Shown piece by piece: positions 57,135 through 64,000 of a stretch of DNA of 64,000 nucleotides. The notes beneath the pieces are model-generated. The model had not been told where the DNA came from, did not search any database, and saw only the letters and a program-made list of their open reading frames with translations. Each line of letters begins with the position of its first letter. Within the stretch, counting starts at the first letter, position 1. A program made the translations under genes and the position numbers. This DNA is from Schizochytrium sp. CCTCC M209059 (lineage: Eukaryota > Sar > Bigyra > Thraustochytrida > Thraustochytriidae): NCBI GenBank assembly GCA_000818945.1, contig KN805423.1, positions 72,153 through 136,152 on the forward strand. The letters are read 5' to 3'.

Positions 57135-57338
57135 CGTGCCGACGCGAGTTGTACTCCTCCGCAAACTCCTGCTGCGCTCTTCGATCAGCGATTGATGGCC
57201 TCTCCCCCTCGCTGCTCCCTTCCTTCCCTTTGCTGCCTGCCACTGGCTGGCCTCTGCTTGTTCATAGACGCGCCACGGCCCCGCTTTCAGACCGCAGTGG
57301 GGGTAAAATGCCTAAGCCACCCATCGCGCGCCGGACTC

Positions 57339-57354
57339 TTCGTACCCTAACCCT
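57339..57354 (+). promoter_or_regulatory. Telo-box-like element near eS8
   Basis: TTCGTACCCTAACCCT, 205-220 bp before the eS8 ATG and inverted relative to that gene. One mismatch to the element upstream of eL34 (6622-6637). If the proposed 5' UTR intron is real, this lies inside it. Confidence 0.45.
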
Positions 57355-57442
57355 GTGGACCACCAATCTTTGGTCGGGGACACTTGCGCGGACCCGGTGT
57401 GCGATCGTGGGATCGGTGTGCACTCACGGCGAGCGTGTGGTA

Positions 57443-57553
57443 GTTAGATTTACTTACCAACAATGTCCATTTCTGCTGTCTGCTGCACTGATACCATCGC
57501 GACGACGAGGACGATGGGTGCATCGGCGTTGGTAAGGAAAAGAGAAATCTAAC
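57443..57553. repeat. Inverted repeat carrying a 5' splice-site-like sequence on each strand
   Basis: Left arm 57443-57461 reads, on the minus strand, GTTGGTAAG T AAATCTAAC. Right arm 57528-57553 on the plus strand reads GTTGGTAAG...AAATCTAAC with seven extra bases in the middle. The spacer is 66 bp. Both arms contain a consensus donor (G|GTAAG) pointing away from the centre, toward eS8 and toward the CM1 gene. Confidence 0.75.
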
Positions 57554-58215
57554 AGTTGATTGACCTCAGACGGTAATCAACGATTCGGTCGACCGATTCG
57601 TCGGCCAACCGGTCGGTCACAATGCAAAGCTCATCGGAAGAATGAAGTAGTATCGACGTATCGAGCACAAAGGTCGCTCGCTCTCCGTCGATCGAATTGT
57701 CAAGGAAAAGTGTCTAGGCCTACTAGTCGAATTCCTTTTTCGAATTCATTCATCTACAAACAAGGTGTGGCAGTCTTATCGCACGAAAGCGAATGGTGGG
57801 TTCCTATGGATTCTCTTTACTCGTTTTGTTGTGCAAGAAGAAAGAAGCTTGGAGCTCGTTCGCATTTCTCTCTCATCACTTTCTAGATCGGATTCGTCCT
57901 GCAAAGACAAAAAGAAAGAAAGGAAGAAAGAAAGGAAAGAACGAAAAAGCAAGCTCGGTAGACCTATACGTATACGTACTTATGTTTTTTTCCAAACCGA
58001 CGGCCTTCCTTCGTTGTGCCGCCGGTGATACAGCTCTTCAATTTTTGATCCATGTGTATCTGCAACAGCGATGGCCAGACCCATGCCAGGCGCAGCGCGA
58101 AGCGAGAATCGAGCAAAAATTGCGTTCAGGCCTACACACAGAGAGAGAGAGCACCAGCGTGCGCACTAACTGTAAGACAAATCGTAGGGGACGGTTACAG
58201 CTTCAAGGTGAAGGT

Positions 58216-58216
<1 letters not shown>

Positions 58217-58246
<30 letters not shown>
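58217..58246. repeat. (CAAG)n microsatellite
   Basis: About seven CAAG units about 70 bp before the chosen start of the CM1 protein. Confidence 0.9.
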
Positions 58247-58247
<1 letters not shown>

Positions 58248-58312
58248 ACCCAGACCCAGACCCCGTGCGCGCAGATCATAGCGCGCTCGCGCGCGCGCAG
58301 ACGACAGACAAG

Positions 58313-61300
58313 ATGGATGGCGGAAGCCCGCCACGCGTAGGCCCCGCGGTGGCGGCCGTCGGCGTGAGCGGCCAGCGAGGCGAGCTGGAAAAGCTGAGCA
58401 AGGAGAACTTTAACCTGAAGCTGCGCATCTTTTACCTCGAGGAGCGCGTGGCCAAACTACGCAAAGGCGGCGAGACGGACGAATCTCTCGAGCAAGAAGT
58501 ACTCGAGCAAAAAGTCCTGCTCGAGGAAAAACAGCAAGAGCTCGATGAGCGCAATCTTCTCCTCGTCAAGGCCCGCAATGCCATCGAGGGTCTCCAGACA
58601 GATCTGGCCTTGTGCAGCGCCGAGCTTGACGAGGCGCGCAACGTCGAAATCCCCGTCGAACTCTTGCGCGAAAAAGAGCAAGAGATCGATGCTCTGCAAC
58701 ACAAGATCCGGGAACTTGACGAGCGCGATCGCAAGCGCCTCGAGGACGTGCTCACGCTCAACGAGCAGGTTCGCGAACTCGAGCCCGAAAAGAAACGTGC
58801 CGCCGACCTGGACCTCGCCCTCGCCGAGGCTAACAGTACTCTTGCCGACGCCGAGCGGGCGCTCTTGCAGCGCGACGCTCGTCTCGAGGAGATCCGAGCC
58901 GAACATACCAAGCTTGCTCGCGAAAACGAGACGCTCCGCGCTCAAGTTGTGGAGGGCGCTCGCGCTCTCGGGGAACAGCGCAGTCAAGAGGCCGAGGCCA
59001 TGAGCAAGCTGCAGGAAACCGCGCGAAACGAAGAGGCGCGCGTCAACAAACTCACGCAGCTCCTCAAGCAGTGCGAACAGGAACGCGACCAGAGCGAACG
59101 GGCAGCTGCTCTGGCAGAACGCAAGACGGAAGAGCTAGCTCGCGAGCTCGAGGAAGCGCGGGCAGCTCAAGACGACCTCCAAGCAACGATACGCCGCCTC
59201 GAGCGTGACAACGCTCGGCTCCGCGAAACCTATGCAACGAAGGAGCACAGTCTGCGTCGCGAGGGTGACCTCCGGCAGCAGGAATTGCGACACGCGCAAA
59301 ACGAAAAGGTGCTTGCGCTCACTTCCGAGCTGGCGCAGCTCAAGGGCAAGGTGAATGCTGTTGAGTTCGCGCGCGACGAAGCGTACAGGCAGGTTGAGGC
59401 CGAACGCAGCCGAGCTGATGCTCGAGAAGCGGAAGCGAGCGAGGCTCGAGCTGCCGTCAAGGATCTGCAAAACAAGCTCGCCATCGAGACAAAGGCCAGC
59501 AAAGAGGCTACTGCGCAACTCCGCGAGTCACTGGCCAACAGCGTGAATCGTGAAAAGGAGTTTCAGCGTCAAGTCAGGCTGCGCGAGGTCCTTGGCTCGA
59601 GAGCCGACACGTCCATCCAAGGCGCTTTACCGGATCATGCCTCCTTTATCTCCTCGTCATCCTCTCTCTTTGGGGATGACCTCGTCATTGATGAGCTTGC
59701 AGACCACCGCAACGAGCGTGCATCGCTCGCAAACACCGCCATCGCTGAAAGGCCCGAGCCACGGACCTGGGTCGCTGACGAGAGCGGCCTCAGCCGCCGC
59801 AGCGCCGGGCCGCGGTCGCCACGAAGCCAAAGCCAAAGCCAAAGCCACGAATCATCTTCAGCAGCAGCGGCAGCACAGCTACGGCAGTCGCGAAGCTCTC
59901 ACACCTCGCACGTCTCGCACGTCTCGCACGTCTCGCACACTTCGGTTGCTGCCCCTGCTGGAGGCGAGGTCGTTTTGCGCCTCGAGGACCTTCAAGACCT
60001 CAAGAACCTCTTCACTAAAAAGGGTCTCGAAATGGAACGCAAGTGGCGCGCCAAACTCAAGCGAATCGCGGACCAGCTCGAGCGTGCCGAGACACAACTC
60101 GAACATGCGGAGAGCAAACTCGGCTTTTTCATGCAGAGCATGCAATCCATGGCAAACTCAAGTAGCACTCATTTCAAGGGCCAGGCCCTCTCCATGGAGA
60201 AGCGCTACAACGAGCTCCTTAGCGAGCTTCGTTCCGAACGCAAAGAAAAAGAGGACCGCGTCCGCGTGCTTGAGGCTCGCGCGCACAGGAGTGCCGAGGA
60301 AAAGGAGGCTCTCCACGACCAGCTCGGAGCTGCGCGCGAACGCGCCGCTGTGGCCGAAGGCGAGGCACGCCAAATTCGCGCAGAACTTGAGGCCGTGCGT
60401 GAGGAGAAATATCGTCTCGACAAGCGTCTCGAAGAACTGCACGGTGCCCAGTCCACCGTCGAAGAGTGCAACCGCGTGCTCTCGCTCGAACTCGAGGATC
60501 GCGGACGCCGCGTCGAGGATCTCACTGATTCGCAAAACGCCATGAAACACCAGCTACGCACGCTTCGCGATGAGCTACATGCCAAAAAGCAAACTGTTGC
60601 CACGCTTGAGCGAAAGCTCGACCATGCCGCGCGCAAGCTCGAGGCGCGCGACTCCCAGCTCCGCGAGTCCAAATCGCGCCTCGATCGCGCTCTGCTCGAT
60701 CCCTCTTCTACTTCTTCTTCTTCATCGTCATCATCGTCATCCTCATATCGGGACCTGCACGGCGGCCAGCATCCTTCAAAAATGCACGCCGAAAATCTTC
60801 GCGGCCACGACGAGTTTGAGCGCAAAATTTTACGACAAGTCAAAGAGACTGAGCGCGCCATTCAATCATCAGGGTCCACGTCCTTGCATCGCGTGAATAA
60901 CTCCTTTGCAAGGAACGAATTCAATGGCGATCGCGACGCCAGCTTTCTCTTGTACGAGGCCCTCTGCAGGGGCGAGGATACCTTTGCAGGAGTCCTGGAC
61001 GCCGTTGCTGCACTCGTGGAAAAAACCCACACGCTCGTATCTCGTCACGGACAAGCTGCTTCGTACGACTTGCGAGACCTCTTGAGCGAGAATCAACGTC
61101 TCGCACTAGATGTCCAGCGCCTTGGCGAGGACATGTACTCGCTGCACCAGCGAGTTGTTGCTGAGGCGGCGGCCTCACGTAACCCACGACCCTCGTTGAG
61201 CGCGAGTGGAGGGCCCCACAGCGTTCCGGGTTGGCGACGTGACACCGCCTCTCTTGCGAGCAATAGCAGACCGTCCTCGGCAAACGGGTCAAGGCCGCAC

Positions 61301-61426
61301 GCACCGCCAGTAGGGTCCTCCTCGTCTACATCGGGGTCGGCCTTTGTGCACAGCGAGATGATCGAGAAGCTCAACAAGATCAATGCAGACATTGGCCTCG
61401 AGTCATCTCACCTCCGACGTCAATAA
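58313..61426 (+). CDS. CM1-motif (centrosomin-type) coiled-coil protein
   Basis: 1037 residues from the ATG at 58313 (MDGGSPPRVGPAVAAVG). The frame is open a further 87 codons upstream, but that part includes the CAAG repeat. Residues about 24-47 (LEKLSKENFNLKLRIFYLEE) match the CM1 motif of centrosomin, CDK5RAP2, Mto1 and Pcp1, which binds and activates gamma-tubulin complexes at microtubule-organising centres. Nearly all the rest is heptad-rich coiled coil (about 50-420 and 560-820), broken by Ser/His low-complexity (about 500-545, with a SHVSHVSH minirepeat) and a polyserine run (about 800). The C-terminus (EMIEKLNKINADIGLESSHLRRQ, given in part) may be a second short motif. Likely located at the centrosome or basal body. 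Confidence 0.88.
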   Translation: MDGGSPPRVGPAVAAVGVSGQRGELEKLSKENFNLKLRIFYLEERVAKLRKGGETDESLEQEVLEQKVLLEEKQQELDERNLLLVKARNAIEGLQTDLALCSAELDEARNVEIPVELLREKEQEIDALQHKIRELDERDRKRLEDVLTLNEQVRELEPEKKRAADLDLALAEANSTLADAERALLQRDARLEEIRAEHTKLARENETLRAQVVEGARALGEQRSQEAEAMSKLQETARNEEARVNKLTQLLKQCEQERDQSERAAALAERKTEELARELEEARAAQDDLQATIRRLERDNARLRETYATKEHSLRREGDLRQQELRHAQNEKVLALTSELAQLKGKVNAVEFARDEAYRQVEAERSRADAREAEASEARAAVKDLQNKLAIETKASKEATAQLRESLANSVNREKEFQRQVRLREVLGSRADTSIQGALPDHASFISSSSSLFGDDLVIDELADHRNERASLANTAIAERPEPRTWVADESGLSRRSAGPRSPRSQSQSQSHESSSAAAAAQLRQSRSSHTSHVSHVSHVSHTSVAAPAGGEVVLRLEDLQDLKNLFTKKGLEMERKWRAKLKRIADQLERAETQLEHAESKLGFFMQSMQSMANSSSTHFKGQALSMEKRYNELLSELRSERKEKEDRVRVLEARAHRSAEEKEALHDQLGAARERAAVAEGEARQIRAELEAVREEKYRLDKRLEELHGAQSTVEECNRVLSLELEDRGRRVEDLTDSQNAMKHQLRTLRDELHAKKQTVATLERKLDHAARKLEARDSQLRESKSRLDRALLDPSSTSSSSSSSSSSSYRDLHGGQHPSKMHAENLRGHDEFERKILRQVKETERAIQSSGSTSLHRVNNSFARNEFNGDRDASFLLYEALCRGEDTFAGVLDAVAALVEKTHTLVSRHGQAASYDLRDLLSENQRLALDVQRLGEDMYSLHQRVVAEAAASRNPRPSLSASGGPHSVPGWRRDTASLASNSRPSSANGSRPHAPPVGSSSSTSGSAFVHSEMIEKLNKINADIGLESSHLRRQ

Positions 61427-62281
61427 CGAAAACACTATGATAAACACGGAAAGTATGCGAGTGTCACGTTGCGGGAACGTTGACATCACCTCGAGATCCG
61501 AACGAGATTGGAATTGATTTTCTCCTTCTTTCTTCAGTCTTTCAAGTGACGGTGGGCGGGCAACATAGACAACGCGCTCGAACCCAGTCGCGACTTGACA
61601 CGAGATTGTACCTGACTCGATGCCTAAGCTTGCAGCAACCCAAGTATACGTATTGCATTGTATTGAATCTGCATTGCGTATGTGTACATTCCCATTTGCA
61701 GAACTCTCGAGCCTCATCGCTAGCAGTGATTTCTTGTCTTTCTTGATCGATCGCCACCTTGGGCCACAGTCTTTCCGCAGAATGTGGCCAGCGCCAGTCG
61801 ATTCGGGATCAATTCGGCAAGTCGCGCAAACGGCAGGTCGCAAGTGGAATCGGGCGCCGCTACAATGGAACAAACGGAAACCTCAATGCGGCCATGGCGT
61901 AGGCAGAGCTCGAACACGGAAGCCCGCTGCGTTAAAGACGCGGCGCGCGCCCGCGGTGCAGCGCGCGACGCCGGGACCCAGCCCCGGCCTAGGGAAGCCG
62001 CGATACACCTTTCGGCGCCGTCGAGTGGGAGCTGATTCTTCTCCACAAGCGACCAGAGAACGAAACGGCGCGAGAGTGATTGGTTTCCAAGGCGCATCGC
62101 AAGGCGCAGAGTCCGTTTGAGGCCCCGCGAAGGGCGTCCTTCGCGGCCGCCCCTGAGGTTGTTGCTGCCGAGGTCGAGCCAGCGACAAGGCAGGCTGCGA
62201 TCAGCATTGCGGCCGCAATAGAAGAGTCGTAGCAGCAGCTAAAGCAGCAACTAAAGCAGTCGTGCCCCCAAAAGGGTCAAG
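61427..62281. other. Spacer between CM1 protein and XRN2
   Basis: 855 bp. AT-richer directly after the CM1 stop, GC-rich from about 61890 with an AGCAGCTAAAGCAG run just before the exonuclease start. No gene seen. Confidence 0.5.
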
Positions 62282-64000
62282 ATGGGCGTGCCGGCGTTCT
62301 TCCGATGGATCTCGGAAAAGTACCCCAAGATTATGACCAGGTGCATTGAGGAGCACCGGTCCAGCGGCCAGTCGCCCGTGGATGCTTCGCAGCCGAACCC
62401 GAACGGGTACGAATTTGATAATCTGTATCTGGACATGAACGGGCTCATTCACCCGTGTACGCATCCCGAGGGCGAGCCAGCCCCCGAGACCGAAGAAGAA
62501 ATGTACCTTGTCATCTTCCGGTATTTGGATCGTCTGTTGAATATGGTGCGACCGCGCAAGCTCATCTACATGGCGATCGATGGCGTGGCCCCTCGCGCCA
62601 AAATGAACCAGCAGCGGTCTCGTCGGTTTCGGGCCGCACAGGAAGCTGCCGAGGCCGCCGAAGACGCTGACCGCATCCGCAAGGAAATGATCAGCCAGGG
62701 CCACCGGCCGCCACCAAAGAAGCCGCCCGCATGGGACAGCAACGTCATCACGCCAGGCACAGAGTTCATGGCCAAACTTTCGGACTACCTCCGATGGTAT
62801 ATTGCGGAGCGGCTCAACCACAACGCAGCGTTCAAAAATGTGCGCGTCGTTCTTTCGGACGCACAGTCGCCCGGCGAGGGCGAGCACAAGATTATGCAGT
62901 TCATTAGGCGGCAGCGCGCCGAGCCCGGGTACGATCCGAACACGACGCATATCCTCTACGGTCTCGACGCAGATCTTATCATGCTTGGCCTGGCGAGCCA
63001 CGAAATCCACTTTACGATCTTGCGTGAGGAGGTCCTTTTTGGCAAGCAAAAGCGCAAGCAAGGCTTCCAGCGTGACGCGGTCCTCAACAACTCGTCCGCG
63101 GGGAGTACGGATGGAGACATGAGTCCCGATGATTCAGACATGGGACTCATTGGTACCAACAAAAAACCTTTTGATCTCGTGCGTTTGTGGATTCTGCGCG
63201 AGTACCTGGCGCATGAGTTCCGGCCCGAGGCGTTTTACCAGCCGCTACCGTTTGCGTACAACTTTGAAGCTTGTATTGATGACTTTGTATTCATCTGTTT
63301 CTTCGTAGGAAATGATTTCTTACCGCACCTTCCTTCTCTGTCGATTCGCGAAGGAGGCCTCGAGCTGCTCCTGGATCTCTACAAGCGCGTGCTCCCTACG
63401 GTGGGTGGCTACCTCACCACGGACGGTCAGGTCAATCTGTCGCGAGTCGACGTCTACATGGGCGTCCTTGGCACCGTCGAAGATGAAATTTTCCGTCGTC
63501 GTCGTGCGAGTGAAGTTTGGGACCAGCAGCGTCGCAAAAATAATCAGCGTACTCGCCGCGAAGGCGGCAAGACCCGTGCCGAGGGAGCGCTTGCCTTGGC
63601 CGCTGCCTCGGGATCTGGACCCGAGGTCCAAGGCAGGACTAAACGCGGCAAGTTCAATGTGCAGGATTTCTCTGGTGCGGATGGCAAGAACCTCGTTCCA
63701 CTTGGCCAAGGTGTGAGCGGGGCCAAAGCCGCTGCCTTGGTGCCTCTCGGCAAGAAATCCGGTGCAAGCGCCGCTCCGCCTGCCAAGCCCGTGCCCCCTC
63801 CAGACAATAACGCAAACAAGTCGGCGGCCGCAGAGCTTCGCGACAAGCTTAAGCGCGGCAAGAAGCGCCCTGCTGAAACGGATGGAGCTGAGCCAACATC
63901 GTCGTCGTCGTCTTCTTCTTCTTCTTCCTCTGCGGCCCCGGAAGAAGACCGCAAGGCCAAGCAACAGGCCACCGATGAGCGCAAAAAGGAGCGCAAGGAG
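62282..64000 (+). CDS. XRN2: 5'-3' exoribonuclease Rat1/XRN2 (3' truncated by window)
   Basis: 573 residues from the ATG at 62282 to the window end without a stop, about the first 60% of a typical XRN2. The N-terminus (MGVPAFFRWISEKYPKI) and the acidic active-site segments are intact: YLDMNGLIHPCTHPEGEPAP, YMAIDGVAPRAKMNQQRSRR, LSDAQSPGEGEHKIMQFIRR, YGLDADLIMLGLASHEIHFT and FVGNDFLPHLPSLSIREGG. PVDASQPNPNGYEFDNLYLD places it with nuclear Rat1/XRN2 rather than cytoplasmic XRN1. The CCHC zinc knuckle that human XRN2 carries after TILREE is missing here; an acidic/Ser linker takes its place (about 265-290). Role: degradation of uncapped nuclear RNA and torpedo termination of RNA polymerase II. 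No intron in the visible part. Confidence 0.96.
   Translation, partial: MGVPAFFRWISEKYPKIMTRCIEEHRSSGQSPVDASQPNPNGYEFDNLYLDMNGLIHPCTHPEGEPAPETEEEMYLVIFRYLDRLLNMVRPRKLIYMAIDGVAPRAKMNQQRSRRFRAAQEAAEAAEDADRIRKEMISQGHRPPPKKPPAWDSNVITPGTEFMAKLSDYLRWYIAERLNHNAAFKNVRVVLSDAQSPGEGEHKIMQFIRRQRAEPGYDPNTTHILYGLDADLIMLGLASHEIHFTILREEVLFGKQKRKQGFQRDAVLNNSSAGSTDGDMSPDDSDMGLIGTNKKPFDLVRLWILREYLAHEFRPEAFYQPLPFAYNFEACIDDFVFICFFVGNDFLPHLPSLSIREGGLELLLDLYKRVLPTVGGYLTTDGQVNLSRVDVYMGVLGTVEDEIFRRRRASEVWDQQRRKNNQRTRREGGKTRAEGALALAAASGSGPEVQGRTKRGKFNVQDFSGADGKNLVPLGQGVSGAKAAALVPLGKKSGASAAPPAKPVPPPDNNANKSAAAELRDKLKRGKKRPAETDGAEPTSSSSSSSSSSSAAPEEDRKAKQQATDERKKERKE

Larger units (their letters stand above)
57135..58312. 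other. Divergent intergenic region (eS8 / CM1 protein)
   Basis: 1.18 kb. Holds a telo-box-like element (57339-57354), an inverted pair of donor-like sequences (57443-57553), a purine-rich AAAGAAAG run (57910-57945) and (CAAG)n (58217-58246) close to the start of the CM1 gene. Confidence 0.55.

Noticed and set aside
58052..58312. 87-codon extension of the CM1 protein
   Set aside because: Contains the (CAAG)n repeat; CM1 proteins usually have the motif near the N-terminus, which fits the ATG at 58313.
62201..63061. 286-codon minus-strand open frame
   Set aside because: It lies opposite the XRN2 catalytic domain, whose plus-strand reading has all family motifs.
1..64000. CRISPR arrays, phage or bacterial operon features
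   Set aside because: All genes are eukaryotic in type and no spaced direct repeats with unique spacers are present; the 244-bp array is exon-intron in nature.

Overview
This is a nuclear segment of a eukaryote. Evidence: GT-AG introns, two cytosolic ribosomal protein genes (eL34, eS8), a lumenal mannosyltransferase (ALG3), PHD/PWWP and PIAS-type nuclear proteins, long intergenic DNA full of 3-6 bp microsatellites, and a 44-base assembly gap. Genes are mostly intron-poor, GC-rich and closely packed. The mix (LRR-ROCO with a TIR-like tail, a protist-type CNG channel with GKGD in the pore, a bacterial-like TrmA, a CM1 centrosomal protein) suggests a marine stramenopile, perhaps a thraustochytrid/labyrinthulid. 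That assignment is inference; no rRNA or organellar marker is present.

Layout. 0-6.3 kb: a possible 3' gene end, then a multi-exon LRR-ROC-COR-TIR gene whose LRRs are encoded by a tandem array of 244-bp exon-plus-intron units. 6.3-10.5 kb: eL34 (+) converging on a CNG channel (-). 11.4-16.3 kb: a secreted M14 metallocarboxypeptidase (+) converging on a PA-domain secreted protein (-). 17.2-19.7 kb: TrmA-like tRNA methyltransferase (+) and an acidic unknown protein (-). 23.1-26.4 kb: F-box/LRR protein (+) and coiled-coil/LRR protein (-). 29.2-34.0 kb: dual-specificity phosphatase (+), a ~740-bp CAAA microsatellite, and a PWWP-PHD chromatin protein (-). 35.6-43.6 kb: cytochrome b561 (-), Sel1-repeat protein (+), 2OG-Fe(II) oxygenase-like protein (-), four-CBS protein (+), ALG3 (+). 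43.9-48.2 kb: ARM-repeat/double-BTB protein (-) ending in a PCNA-interaction motif. 53.0-57.1 kb: PIAS/Siz-type SUMO ligase (-), assembly gap, eS8 (-, one intron in the coding region). 58.3-64.0 kb: CM1-motif coiled-coil protein (+) and a Rat1/XRN2 exonuclease (+) running off the end.

Genes largely alternate in strand: short convergent 3' gaps (about 190-520 bp, one enlarged by the CAAA tract) and longer divergent 5' gaps (0.6-3.4 kb). The divergent gaps hold pentanucleotide repeats, TAGC-rich tracts and a 20-21-bp-spaced CAAGTG/ATGGCG motif. The genes do not form an obvious pathway cluster; most are housekeeping.

The most unusual items are the homogenised one-LRR-per-exon array feeding an NLR-like ROCO protein whose TIR-like domain stops before the usual catalytic Glu, the PIP box on the ARM-BTB protein, an inverted pair of 5' splice-site-like sequences between eS8 and the CM1 gene, and a TTCGTRCCCTAACCCT element near both ribosomal protein genes.
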